A model generated the notes under the pieces. The model saw only the letters and a list, made by a program, of their open reading frames with translations, was not told the origin of the DNA and did no database searches. Shown here piece after piece: positions 19,184 through 28,540 of a DNA stretch of 64,000 nt (within the stretch, counting starts at the first letter, position 1; each line of letters opens with the position of its first letter). Source of the stretch: CAWDJT01 sp963828705 (lineage in GTDB: Bacteria > Desulfobacterota > Syntrophobacteria > Syntrophobacterales > Syntrophobacteraceae); the NCBI GenBank assembly GCA_963828705.1, contig CAWHGA010000001.1:9179-73178 (forward strand). The letters are read 5' to 3'. The position numbers and the translations under genes are program-made.

Positions 19184-20597
19184 CTAAATGTCGAAATACA
19201 GCATGAACTCGTGCGGATGCGGACGCATCCGGACAGCATCCACCTCTTTGAGACGTTTGTATTCCATCCACGTGGAAATAACATCCGGGGTGAAAACATC
19301 GCCCTTGAGCAGGAATTCATGGTCCTTTTCCAGGGCATCCAGAGCCTCATCGAGCGAACCCGGCGCCGAAGGCACCTTGGCCAGCTCTTCGGGGCTCAGG
19401 GCGTAGATGTCGCGATCAAGCGGTTCACCTGGGTCAATACGGTTTTCGATGCCATCGAGGACCGCCATCAGGATCGCGCTGAAAGCCAGGTAACCGTTGC
19501 AGGACGGGTCCGGAGTCCGGAATTCAATGCGTTTGGCTTTCGGTGACGCCGAATACATCGGGATGCGGATCGAGGCGCTACGGTTGCGGCTGGAGTAGGC
19601 CAGATTCACCGGTGCTTCATAACCTGGCACGAGTCGCTTATAGGAGTTGGTGGTGGGGTTGGTGATGGCACAAAGCGCCCTGGCGTGCTTGAGAATCCCA
19701 CCGATGGCATACATCGCCATCTCGCTCATCCCTGCATACCGGTCACCGGCAAACAACGGCTTGCCTTCCTTCCAGATGCTCACGTGAGTGTGCATTCCCG
19801 AGCCGTTGTCGCCAAAAAGCGGCTTGGGCATGAAGGTTACGGTACGCTTGTTGCGCCAAGCCACGTTCTTTAGGACGTACTTGAACCACATCAACTGGTC
19901 GGCCATCTTCACCAGCGGCGAAAACTTCATGTCGATTTCCGCCTGACCAGCTGTAGCCACTTCGTGATGCTGGCATTCCACGTCGATCCCGACACTTTGC
20001 AGCGTCAGAACCATCTCGGTGCGCAGATCCTGCATGCTGTCGGTGGGCGCTACGGGGAAGTAACCTTCTTTGTAGCGCGGTTTGTAGCCAAGGTTGGGAC
20101 ACTCTTCGCGACCGCTGTTCCAGATCCCCTCCACCGAATCGATGAAGTAGAAGCCGTAGTTGCTGGAGGAATCAAAACGAATGTCATCGAAAATGAAAAA
20201 CTCCGCCTCAGGACCAAAGAAGGCCGTGTCGCCAATACCGGTGAACCTCAAATAGGCTTCGGCTTTCTGGGCGATGTGACGCGGATCGCGACTGTACTTT
20301 TCCTTGGTGATCGGATCAAAAATGTTGCAGATCAGGCTGAGCGTCGGTTCCTTGGTGAAGGGGTCCATGATGGCCGTGGCGGCATCCGGAATGACCAGCA
20401 TGTCGCTGGCATGAATCGGCTGCCAGCCGCGGATACTGGAACCATCAAACCCAAAGCCTTCCTCAAAGGACGATTCTTCCAACTCGCTGATGGGAACCGA
20501 GAAATGCTGCCAGATCCCGGGAAAATCCAAAAACTTGAAATCTACCATCTTGGTGCCTTGCTCTTTGCGCATAGGCCAGTACGTCTTTGGGTGTCAT
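19184..20597 (-). CDS. glnA: Glutamine synthetase type I, frameshift near the N-terminus
   Basis: The dodecameric enzyme that makes glutamine from glutamate, ammonia and ATP. The catalytic parts are complete: GFDGSSIRGW, FFGPEAEFFIFD, GSGMHTHVSIWKEG, NPTTNSYKRLVPGYEAP and IEFRTPDPSCNGY. DRDIYALSPEEL contains the tyrosine that GlnE adenylylates. The usual N-terminus MTPKDVLAYA is encoded from an ATG at 20597, behind the strong site AAGGAGGAGTGCGA, but it runs into the next frame. Removing one base around 20560 joins it to KEQGTKMVDFKFLDFPG exactly as in homologues, so the ATG at 20572 is not the true start. A sigma-54 type promoter lies 65-83 bases upstream. The enzyme is under the GlnB/GlnD/GlnE cascade encoded next to it. 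Confidence 0.95.
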
Positions 20598-21120
20598 TCG
20601 CACTCCTCCTTATTGATCTTTGCGTGGTTGTCGACTATCCAGCTTGCGGTGTCATAGTCTGATAGCAAATCCCTTGCCAATCTTTCGCCGGAATGACGAG
20701 CAGGGTCTCCCACATTGAGGTCAGAGGGGCTCAAGTCAAACAAAACAGCATTGATGGAAACCGCGGGAGAGATGAGCCCGAGGACATTTGAAACTGGCAG
20801 AGAGTAGATCTGGTGTCGGCTCTATACCCTTCGAGCCAATTGCGCCGGACCGCCGCCGAGGTCAAGAAGCGGGTCACTGCCAGCAACGTATTGGAACAAA
20901 TTTGTTGGTCCCAGAAAAGCTCGGAGCTTCCCTGTCATTGCTCAATATTCCACGTCATTCGTTTGAAATCCGACCGATTCCACCGCCGGCTTTCATCAGG
21001 CACAGATCTGAAAGCGACAAAAAAGTCATGACGCGCGATTACGCTCCGAGAGGAACGACCGTTCCCGTCGCCGTCGCCAATACTTCAGCAGCGGCAAACT
21101 GAGCAGCCATCGGCTGGGTG
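20598..21120. other. glnD-glnA intergenic region with glnA leader
   Basis: About 520 bases. The end nearer glnA holds the ribosome site, a sigma-54 promoter (20662-20680) and a fragment of the REP-like repeat (GCCGGAATGACGAGCA near 20687-20702). The rest shows nothing recognisable. Confidence 0.6.
20662..20680 (-). promoter_or_regulatory. Sigma-54 (RpoN) promoter of glnA
   Basis: On the minus strand the sequence is TTGGCAAGGGATTTGCTAT. It fits the -24/-12 consensus (TGGCAyr, four bases, TTGCW) with the correct spacing and intact GG and GC dinucleotides. It lies 65-83 bases before the glnA start. A near-identical element precedes glnB. This predicts activation by an enhancer-binding protein of the NtrC/NifA type. 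Confidence 0.8.
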
Positions 21121-23727
21121 TCATTGATGGGCCGCGAGGCATTCCAGCAACTGGTCGCGCAGGCCCTGGTGAACCATGGAGTCGAGTAGTTTTTTGCCAT
21201 ACAGGTCGGTGACATAGAAAACATCCGCCACCTGCGCTCCGGGAGTGGAGATCTTGGCCAGCTGAATGGAAATGCCCTGTTCGAAGAGCGTCTTGCTGAT
21301 GGCGTGAAGGACTCCAGGGCGATCCCAGGTATAGACTTCCACGACGGTATAAAAATCAGACGCCTCTTCATTAATTATCACTCGATCCTCTTTGCGCGGC
21401 ACCGCCTTGCGATGGAAAACCGCCTGGCGCTGGCGGGTGGCGATCAGCTGCTCAAGATAGCCCGACTCACCACCGAGGATGCGGTGCAGGTCAGTTTCCA
21501 TCTTGGCCCAGAGTTCCTGGGTGTGCAGGGCGTCCAGCACCCGTTCCAGCCGCAACACATCCAGCGCCATCCCGGATTGCCGGGTGAAAATATCCGCGGA
21601 CAAAATGTTGAGACCATAGGCCCAGATAACCCCGGTTATGATGGCAAACAGCCCAGGGCGGTCATGAGTGGCGATGGTCACTTGCCACATCTCGCCTTCG
21701 CCGGGTTCCGCCTGCAACACCACGGTGTGCCCGGCCAATCGCTGTTCCAGGCGGTAGTGCTGGAGGATCGCCGCCGGCGTAGTGGAAAACAGATAGCGAA
21801 CCGAGACCGATTCCAACCAGGCTGGCACCGCGGCCTGCTCCAGAGGATCGGCTGTCAGTTGGAGGATTTGTTTGCGGACATCATCAACACGCTGTTCTGC
21901 ATCCTCACCAACCCAGTAACCTTGCAGGAGGACTTGATCCACCTTGACATACAGCTCGCGCAGCAGCGAGGCCTTCCAAGTGTTCCAGGCTCCCGGCCCG
22001 GTAGCGCAGGAATCGGCGATGGTGAGCAAATACAAAAGCCGGAGGTGCTCACGGTCAGCGAAAGTCGCGGCACAATGGATGATAGGCTTTTCATCACTGA
22101 GGTCCCGCTTCATCGCTGTGTCGGCCAGAAGCAAATGGTTGCCGATCAGAAAGTGCAGCAGCTCGGCTTCGGAAGCCTCAAGCCCGAAGCGCTCTGCGAT
22201 CCCGATCGCCATTTCCGCGCCGATGACCGAATGGTTCTTCCCCTGGCTCTTGCCGATGTCGTGGATCAGCGCCGCCAGGTAAAGCACCCGACGATTTTCG
22301 ATCTGGGCGAAGGCGTCACTGACCTTGAGCCGAATAATGCTGTCCTGAGGTTGCTGCTCCATTTGGTGGAGCTGCATAACCGTACGCAGCAGATGTTCGT
22401 CCACGGTGTAGAGGTGGTAGACATCATGCTGGACGCGATAGCGCACCGGCGCGAGTTCCGGGATAAAGGTCTCAAGAAAGCCGGTCTCCATCATCACCTT
22501 GAGGACCGGAAAGGCTTGCTGCGGGTCCAGCAGGATATCGAAAAACTGGCTCACGACCTGCGGATCACGCCGGTCATCGCTGCTGAAAGCCGTCAAGTTC
22601 TGGCGGATGACCTGACCAGTCTGATGGTGAAAGTGCGCCTTGGCCCGTGCTGCCTGCCAGAAAAACGACATGAGCACCCGTGGGGTCTTCGAGACCAGTT
22701 CCGGTTGCACAAAGTGCAGGTACTTCCCTTCGAGCAGGAAGGGGCCGGGCAGGATGCGGCGTCGAAACCGGCGAAGGAGGCCTCCGGAACTCCCCTCGCG
22801 CTCCTGCAGCCGTTCCAGAAAAAAGGTGGTGCTGCGGCGAATCCGTGCGGTATGGCGGTAGTACAAGCGCATGAACGCTTCTACCGCCGCCCCCTGACGA
22901 TTATCCAGGAAGCCAAGCCGCTGCGCGATTTGTTCCTGCTCGGGAAACAGCAACTGATCCTGGCGTTTGCCCGCCAATTGGTGCAGTTGCAGACGAACGC
23001 GCCACAAAAAATCCTGCGCTTGCTCCAGCCAGTGCTGTTCTTCCCGAGTGAGCAACTCCTGATGCCGCAGCGTTTCCAGCGAACTGTCCTGGAAAAAGAC
23101 GTGACCGGCCCAGCGAATCACATGTAGATCGCGGAGGCCGCCGACACCTTCTTTGATGTGCGGTTCCAGCAGATAGGAACTTTCGCCATACTGCTGAAGA
23201 CGTTTCTGCCGGTAGGCGACCAAATCAGCCAGGAAGCGCCGGTGCCGTTTGCGACCGAAGCTTTCCAAAAAACCGCCTCGCCATTTTTGAAAAAAACCCT
23301 CATCACCGGCGATAAACTGAGGTTCCAGGTAGCTGGTAAAGACCGTAAAGTCTTCGCGGATCAAACTTTCCAGCGAGGAAACCGAGGCGGTCACGTGGCC
23401 CACTTCAAACCCGGCATCCCACAAGCTGTAGGTCAGCTCCCGGACCATCTCCTTCAACGGCGCCGGAAGGCGATTCTGGTACATGAAAAGCAAATCCAGA
23501 TCGGATGCGAAGCTCAGGTCGCCGCGCCCGAACCCACCCACGGCGATCGCGGCCCACCCGGTGCGGGCAAGGTTATCGCCGGATAGCGCCTCCTGAAATT
23601 TCTGCAGAAAAGAATGAGCGTAGGTTCGTGCCGCCAGATAGCCGGGCACGTCGCTGCGGCAATACTGGCCGAAGGCCTGCCGCATTTCCTTCAGGCGGGC
23701 CGGCAGTTGCGAGAAGTTGATTTCCAT
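21121..23727 (-). CDS. glnD: PII uridylyltransferase / uridylyl-removing enzyme
   Basis: A complete 868-residue GlnD, the nitrogen sensor that uridylylates GlnB when glutamine is low. Domains in order: nucleotidyltransferase (VGGFGRGDLSFASDLDLLFMY, about residues 65-90), a central PII-UTase helical region, an HD domain for UMP removal (LIHDIGKSQGKNHSVIGAE), and two C-terminal ACT domains that bind glutamine (beginning TIATHDRPGLFAIITG and VYTWDRPGVLHAISKTL). The length matches the family. The start MEINFSQLPARLKEM at 23727 is preferred; a GTG five codons upstream is possible. It lies between glnB and glnA, all on one strand. Confidence 0.95.
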   Translation of the reverse strand: MEINFSQLPARLKEMRQAFGQYCRSDVPGYLAARTYAHSFLQKFQEALSGDNLARTGWAAIAVGGFGRGDLSFASDLDLLFMYQNRLPAPLKEMVRELTYSLWDAGFEVGHVTASVSSLESLIREDFTVFTSYLEPQFIAGDEGFFQKWRGGFLESFGRKRHRRFLADLVAYRQKRLQQYGESSYLLEPHIKEGVGGLRDLHVIRWAGHVFFQDSSLETLRHQELLTREEQHWLEQAQDFLWRVRLQLHQLAGKRQDQLLFPEQEQIAQRLGFLDNRQGAAVEAFMRLYYRHTARIRRSTTFFLERLQEREGSSGGLLRRFRRRILPGPFLLEGKYLHFVQPELVSKTPRVLMSFFWQAARAKAHFHHQTGQVIRQNLTAFSSDDRRDPQVVSQFFDILLDPQQAFPVLKVMMETGFLETFIPELAPVRYRVQHDVYHLYTVDEHLLRTVMQLHQMEQQPQDSIIRLKVSDAFAQIENRRVLYLAALIHDIGKSQGKNHSVIGAEMAIGIAERFGLEASEAELLHFLIGNHLLLADTAMKRDLSDEKPIIHCAATFADREHLRLLYLLTIADSCATGPGAWNTWKASLLRELYVKVDQVLLQGYWVGEDAEQRVDDVRKQILQLTADPLEQAAVPAWLESVSVRYLFSTTPAAILQHYRLEQRLAGHTVVLQAEPGEGEMWQVTIATHDRPGLFAIITGVIWAYGLNILSADIFTRQSGMALDVLRLERVLDALHTQELWAKMETDLHRILGGESGYLEQLIATRQRQAVFHRKAVPRKEDRVIINEEASDFYTVVEVYTWDRPGVLHAISKTLFEQGISIQLAKISTPGAQVADVFYVTDLYGKKLLDSMVHQGLRDQLLECLAAHQ

Positions 23728-23913
23728 GGCACCATTCTGCACGCGACGGCAAACCGGGAAAGATCATGCCAGGCTCCGCCTCGAGAAATTTACGTCTACT
23801 CATATCACCGAGGTGTGCAGCCCACAGCCGCAAATGGCCAGACACCATGGGCCGCCGCAGGCCCCACCTAAAGCTCACCGTGATCACCCTCACCGGCAAG
23901 AACTCAAGGCCCG

Positions 23914-24252
23914 TCAAAGAGCCTGTTCGCCCGACTCGCCTGTGCGGATGCGAATGCATTCTTCCACCGGCATGACAAAGATCTTGCCGTCACCAATCTT
24001 GCCGGTAAATGCCGCCTCCCGGATGGCCTTGATGACATCTGCCACGGCATCATCAGCCACCACCACTTCTATCTTGATTTTTGGAATAAAATCAACCACG
24101 TACTCGGCACCCCGATAGATCTCCGTGTGGCCTTTCTGTCGACCAAACCCGCGCACCTCGGCAACTGTCATGCCCTTGATGCCAACTTCAGCGAGCTTTT
24201 CCTTCACATCGTCCAGCTTGAATGGCTTGATTATCGCCTCAATCTTCTTCAT
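23914..24252 (-). CDS. glnB: Nitrogen regulatory protein PII
   Basis: A complete 112-residue trimeric PII signal protein that reads 2-oxoglutarate and ATP/ADP. MKKIEAIIKPFKLDDVKEKL opens the protein. The T-loop contains GHTEIYRGAEY with Tyr-51, the GlnD uridylylation site, and TGKIGDGKIFVMPVEECIRI is the conserved B/C-loop region. No amtB lies beside it, so GlnB rather than GlnK is the better name, though the sequences are hard to separate. A sigma-54 promoter lies about 60-77 bases upstream, which implies induction under nitrogen limitation. Its targets GlnD, GlnE and glutamine synthetase are encoded next door. Confidence 0.95.
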   Translation of the reverse strand: MKKIEAIIKPFKLDDVKEKLAEVGIKGMTVAEVRGFGRQKGHTEIYRGAEYVVDFIPKIKIEVVVADDAVADVIKAIREAAFTGKIGDGKIFVMPVEECIRIRTGESGEQAL

Positions 24253-24310
24253 TTGGAATCACCTCGCAGCTTCAAGGGTTCATCATTCACGCCCACCGTC
24301 AACTTGTCCA

Positions 24311-24329
24311 TCCGCAATTGTCTTGCCAA
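24311..24329 (-). promoter_or_regulatory. Sigma-54 (RpoN) promoter of glnB
   Basis: The minus strand reads TTGGCAAGACAATTGCGGA, with TGGCA and TTGC at the spacing required of -24/-12 promoters. It shares TTGGCAAG with the glnA site at 20662-20680. It lies about 60 bases before the glnB start. Confidence 0.75.
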
Positions 24330-24447
24330 TCCCTTTGCCGGCGGGATTCATTGGGGGTTGGCAACGACCATACACGCTTCGGCCGTCGGGCGCCTCATTC
24401 CAACGGTTGCCACAAGCCGCCTTGCCTGAGTTGCTACCCGGCAGGCT

Positions 24448-26076
24448 CTAAGCGTGAGCAATCGGGTAGCGACGCCCGCTGCCAAAAGCCTTAGTGGATA
24501 CCCTCAGCACCGGTGGAGCTTGCCAGCGTTTGTACTCGTTGCCATCCACCTTGCGAATCACCCATTCCACCAATTGCCGATCGTATCCCATCGAAACGAT
24601 CCCCTCGACGGATAGCCGCTGTTCCACATAGGCTCCCAGGATACCATCGAGGATCGGGTACGGTGGAAGACTATCCTCATCCTTCTGGTCAGGACGAAGC
24701 TCGGCTGAAGGCGCTCTGGTCAGAATACGTTCCGGTATCCACCCATGTCGCGTTGCCAGCAGCCGGCTCAGCTCAAACACCACGGTCTTAGGTACATCAC
24801 CAAGCACTGCCAGACCGCCGTTCATGTCGCCATATAGGGTACAATAACCCACAGCCATTTCCGATTTGTTACCAGTGCTCAGGAGCAGCCGATTGAATTT
24901 GTTGGAAAGCGCCATCAGCAGCAAACCGCGGATCCTGGCCTGAAGGTTTTCTTCGGTCACATCCGCAGGCAGATCCCCAAACACCGGGCCGAGGCAGTGT
25001 TGGGCCACATCGAACAGCTCACCGATGGCAACGACCTCGAAGTCAATACCCAGACGGTCGGCCAGTTCGCGAGCATCTGTCAGGCTTTCCGGAGCGTTGT
25101 AGGGACCGGGAAGAGCCACCCCCAGGACCTGCTCAGGCCCAAGTGCCAGGGTCGCCAGACATGCCACCAGAGCCGAATCCACCCCACCACTCAAACCGAT
25201 CACGACCCGTTCGAACCGGCACTTGCGGGCATAGTCACGCAAGCCGAGCACCAGCGCCGCCAGCAGTTCCTCGGTAGCACCCATGTCGCCTGCATGCAGA
25301 TCGCCGACCTGCCGGCCGGTATCGTAGACGATCAGATCTTCCTGAAAATCGGCGGCACAGGCGACCAGGCGACCATCAGCGTTGACCACCATGCTGTGGC
25401 CCTGGAAGATCAGCTCGTCGTTACCCCCCACCTGATTGACATAGACTATTTGGGTGCCGAACCTCAGGGCATGAGCCCGGAGTAAATCCTCCACCAGAGA
25501 GATCTTCTGCAAATGATAGGGCGAAGCTGCAATGTTGATGAGCACGCTCACCGATGCCTGGCCCAGATCGACGACCGGATCCCGAGGGTAGGTGAAGTGA
25601 GGGAGGAAATCCAGGCGGTTCCAAACGTCTTCACAGATTGTCAAACCCAGCCGTTCTCCTTGAAAGTCCACCCATGCGGAGCCGCTACCGGGTTCGAAGT
25701 ATCGGTCTTCATCAAAAACATCATAGGACGGCAGCAATTGTTTATGGGCTCTGGCGATCACTTCACCGTCGGAAAAAAACAGGGCGGTGTTGTGGTAGGG
25801 CTTGCCCTGCTGAGATTCATTGTCGCTCACCACACCGCAAATCACCCCCAAGCCGCGACTGGCTTCGCCGATCTTGCCCCAGTAGCGTTGACTCTCGGCC
25901 ACAAAGCCCGACTTGTCCAATAGATCCCGAGGTGGATAACCCAACAGCGCCAGTTCCGGAAACACCACCAACTGGCACCCAAGCCGGCGCGCGCGCTCAA
26001 TGTCTCGACAAATCTTGGCGCAGTTGCCGGCAAAATCGCCAATCAGCGGATCAATCTGGGCCAGCGCCAGAAGCAT
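24448..26076 (-). CDS. nadE: Glutamine-dependent NAD+ synthetase
   Basis: A 542-residue two-domain enzyme catalysing the last step of NAD synthesis from nicotinate adenine dinucleotide, ATP and glutamine. The N-terminal nitrilase-fold glutaminase has LVVFPELALLGYPPRDLL with the catalytic Glu and RLGLTICEDVWN with the catalytic Cys. The C-terminal synthetase has the PP-loop VIGLSGGVDSALVACLA and STGNKSEMAVGYCTLYGDMN. GGGAGGGAG precedes the ATG at 26076, which excludes the longer open frame. It lies between the NifA-like gene and glnB, a plausible place for a glutamine consumer in a nitrogen-responsive block. Confidence 0.95.
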   Translation of the reverse strand: MLLALAQIDPLIGDFAGNCAKICRDIERARRLGCQLVVFPELALLGYPPRDLLDKSGFVAESQRYWGKIGEASRGLGVICGVVSDNESQQGKPYHNTALFFSDGEVIARAHKQLLPSYDVFDEDRYFEPGSGSAWVDFQGERLGLTICEDVWNRLDFLPHFTYPRDPVVDLGQASVSVLINIAASPYHLQKISLVEDLLRAHALRFGTQIVYVNQVGGNDELIFQGHSMVVNADGRLVACAADFQEDLIVYDTGRQVGDLHAGDMGATEELLAALVLGLRDYARKCRFERVVIGLSGGVDSALVACLATLALGPEQVLGVALPGPYNAPESLTDARELADRLGIDFEVVAIGELFDVAQHCLGPVFGDLPADVTEENLQARIRGLLLMALSNKFNRLLLSTGNKSEMAVGYCTLYGDMNGGLAVLGDVPKTVVFELSRLLATRHGWIPERILTRAPSAELRPDQKDEDSLPPYPILDGILGAYVEQRLSVEGIVSMGYDRQLVEWVIRKVDGNEYKRWQAPPVLRVSTKAFGSGRRYPIAHA

Positions 26077-26504
26077 TCTTGTACTCCCTCCCACATTAAG
26101 CAATTCTTGGCGCGATCTCCCATCATCCCAGCTAAGGCCGTCATCCCGGCCAAGACTGGGTTCGATACCTTTCCGGAGTAGTCTGCGCGGCAATGACGAT
26201 CACCACCTTGTGGCAGCAAACCGCCTGAATTGGGCCACGCCCAGTCACCCTATCAACCGGACCAGGTCGCCCATGGTGCTGATCCCGCGCAGATGCGGCG
26301 AAGCTCACACTGCCCTCACTCCTCACGGTGGAATTTATTCACCTTGCAAGACCCATTCCCACAAACCCGATGGACTCCTGGAAGACCTGCAAGTCCCGTC
26401 ACCCTGGCGAAAACCCGGGTCCAGAGAAGAGCGAAAAGACCGGATTCCGGTTCCCGCCGGAATGACGCCAAAAGACTCCGGCAAGAGGGTCCAATATCAG
26501 GTTG
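26077..26504. repeat. Intergenic region with degenerate REP-like palindromes
   Basis: About 430 bases between nadE and the NifA-like gene. Two degenerate pairs of the same palindrome family as at 3931 are present. One runs from CGTCATCCCGGCCAAGACTG (26139) to GGCAATGACG (26188-26197). The other runs from CGTCACCCTGGCGAAAACCC (26397) to TTCCCGCCGGAATGACG (26451-26467). No gene is seen. Confidence 0.65.
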
Positions 26505-28028
26505 TTATGAGACCTTGGCGCGGAAACGGCGAGCATCAATGCCGTATCTTTGGATTTTGTACTGGATGATGCGTTTGGTGGTTCCCAATAGGCGGGCCGC
26601 CTGGGACTGGTTGCCGCGGGCATCCTTCAGGGCGTCGGTGATGAGGTCGCGTTCAAAGGCGCTCACCAGCGCATCCAGTTTCCCACGGTTGCGCTCCTGG
26701 AGTTCCTGCGGCTTCATTTGCAGGGTAGGCGGCAGGTGCACGGCTTCGATGGCGTCTCCCGAAGACAGAATCACCGCCCGCTCCATGCAATTCTCCAACT
26801 CCCGGACATTCCCAGGCCAATGGTAGGACATGAGCATGTCGATAGCCAGGGTGGAAATCCGCCGAACGTTTTTGTTGAATTCCCGAACATACTTGAGCAC
26901 AAAAAAATCGGCCAGGAGCAGGATATCCGGTCCTCGTTCCCTGAGGGGCGGCAAGAAAATGGGGAAGACGTTCAGGCGGTAATAGAGGTCGGATCGGAAG
27001 GCGCCATTGGCTACCTCGACTTCCAGGTTCTTATTGGTGGCGGCAACCACGCGCACATCCACCTGCACCGTACGGGAAGAGCCCAGGGGTTGGAAGGTCC
27101 GTTCCTGAAGGACGCGCAGCAGCTTTGCCTGAGCCACCGGCGACAGCTCCCCGACTTCGTCTAGAAAAATGGTGCCGCCATTGGCCTCTTCAAAGCGTCC
27201 GCGGCGGCGCATCAAGGCGCCGGTGAAGGCACCCTTTTCGTGACCGAAGAGTTCGCTTTCCAGCAGCGCATCAGGCATGGCTGCGCAGTTGACCTGGACC
27301 AAAGGACCCTTGCTGCGCCGACTGTTGTCGTGGATCGCTTTGGCAACCAATTCCTTACCTGTCCCGGTTTCTCCATGGATAAGCACGGTGGTGTTGGAGT
27401 CGGCCACCTGGTCGACGAGGCGCAATACCTCCTGAACCACTTTGGATCGGCCGATGATGTGCGTCTTGGGACGGCGGGCCTCAGCCACCATGCGCCGCAA
27501 CCGCAGGTTCTCTTCCTCGATGGCACGGTACTGTACCACCTTGCCCAGCAGTTCCGACACCGCCCCCAAGAGCTCGATTTCCCGGTCCAGGTTCTCAACC
27601 TGATGCCTCAGCTTGTCCGCCGACAACACCCCTACTACCTTGCCGTGATAAAAAATGGGCACACACAGAAAGGCCAGTTCATCACGATTCAGCGCCTTGC
27701 GCGCGCCAGTACGATCCAAAAACAGCGTCTCATTGCCAAGATTGGCAACGGCCATGGGACGTCCTGACTGGGCCACTTTGCCGGTGATACCTTCACCGGG
27801 GCGATAGCAGATGCTGCCGGCCTCCACATCCATGCCCTGTGCCACGTCCAGCCAGGCTTCCCCGGTGTGCAGATCCAGGATCGAGATCATCCCCCTCTGC
27901 ATCCCCAGGTATCGGTTCAGAATGTTCAGGATGCTCTGCAATTGGTCCTTGAAATCGTCGGACCGGACCAGCATGAGGGCAACCTCATGCAGTACGGTCA
28001 ATTCCAGGTGGCTGTAGTCGTGCGCCAT
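26505..28028 (-). CDS. NifA-like sigma-54 dependent transcriptional activator
   Basis: A 507-residue enhancer-binding protein. An N-terminal GAF domain (about residues 15-165) is followed by an AAA+ ATPase with Walker A GETGTGKE, the sigma-54 contact loop ELFGHEKGAFTGA and Walker B GGTIFLDEVGELSP. The C-terminal Fis-type helix-turn-helix NQSQAARLLGTTKRIIQYKI is very close to NifA. The Cys motif between ATPase and DNA-binding domain of oxygen-sensitive NifA is absent, and no nif gene is in the window. ATG at 28028 is preferred over an upstream TTG. The sigma-54 promoters before glnB and glnA are its likely, but unproven, targets. It heads the nitrogen block. Confidence 0.85.
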   Translation of the reverse strand: MAHDYSHLELTVLHEVALMLVRSDDFKDQLQSILNILNRYLGMQRGMISILDLHTGEAWLDVAQGMDVEAGSICYRPGEGITGKVAQSGRPMAVANLGNETLFLDRTGARKALNRDELAFLCVPIFYHGKVVGVLSADKLRHQVENLDREIELLGAVSELLGKVVQYRAIEEENLRLRRMVAEARRPKTHIIGRSKVVQEVLRLVDQVADSNTTVLIHGETGTGKELVAKAIHDNSRRSKGPLVQVNCAAMPDALLESELFGHEKGAFTGALMRRRGRFEEANGGTIFLDEVGELSPVAQAKLLRVLQERTFQPLGSSRTVQVDVRVVAATNKNLEVEVANGAFRSDLYYRLNVFPIFLPPLRERGPDILLLADFFVLKYVREFNKNVRRISTLAIDMLMSYHWPGNVRELENCMERAVILSSGDAIEAVHLPPTLQMKPQELQERNRGKLDALVSAFERDLITDALKDARGNQSQAARLLGTTKRIIQYKIQRYGIDARRFRAKVS

Positions 28029-28540
28029 GTCTTGTCTCAAAATTCAAGATGGAGCGGTTGGCGGTTGGCCTCGCCGGCTGCAGGCATGGTCACAGCCTCC
28101 ACCTGGCGAAGTGTTCACAATTGCGTCGCTATTTCTATACAAAAATGTACTTTATCGCACCCCAGCGGACTTGGCCATATAAAACTGCAGAATACCGTCG
28201 GGAAGCGCACAGTCTGCTGAAGCAATTCCGATTGCCGAAGCTCAATTCATGCGGAGAGCGTGGATGACCTTTCAGGTGACGCCGGCCTCATGAAGGGCCC
28301 AAGTGCACATCCGACGCTTTGTGCCCATGCCCCCGAAAAGCATAAGACTCCGATCCCTAAAGCCAATAAGCCCGAACGGGATCGCCCCGTCCGGGCTTAT
28401 TGGACCTCTGCCACCAGCGACGGATCATACTACTCCTCAGACGCTCAGACGAGCACCCTATGGTTCCACCGGCAAAATCCGCGAGTGGGTGAACCCTGTG
28501 AAGCGGGATGAGATGCCCTGGCTGTGCGCACCAATCGGCA
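28029..28540. other. Intergenic region between pstS-like gene and NifA-like gene
   Basis: About 510 bases. A strong hairpin lies at 28363-28403, listed separately. The remaining part before the NifA-like start is AT-richer (about 28110-28170) and should hold its promoter; no clear hexamers were identified. Confidence 0.5.
28363..28403 (-). terminator. Rho-independent type hairpin after the PstS-like gene
   Basis: An inverted repeat with arms CCAATAAGCCCG and CGGGCTTATTGG, extended inward by ACGGG/CCCGT with a single mismatch and a short loop. The A/T-rich outer part supplies the U-rich end in either direction. It lies about 140 bases after the PstS-like stop and 335 bases before the NifA-like start, so it insulates the two transcripts. 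Confidence 0.75.

Noticed and set aside
21304..23127. Plus-strand open frame of 607 codons opposite glnD
   Set aside because: It is a shadow of a complete GlnD with all domains; no motifs are present in the plus-strand product.
26505..28028. Naming the activator nifA
   Set aside because: The DNA-binding end is NifA-like, but the Cys motif is absent and no nif genes are nearby, so the specific gene symbol is not supported.
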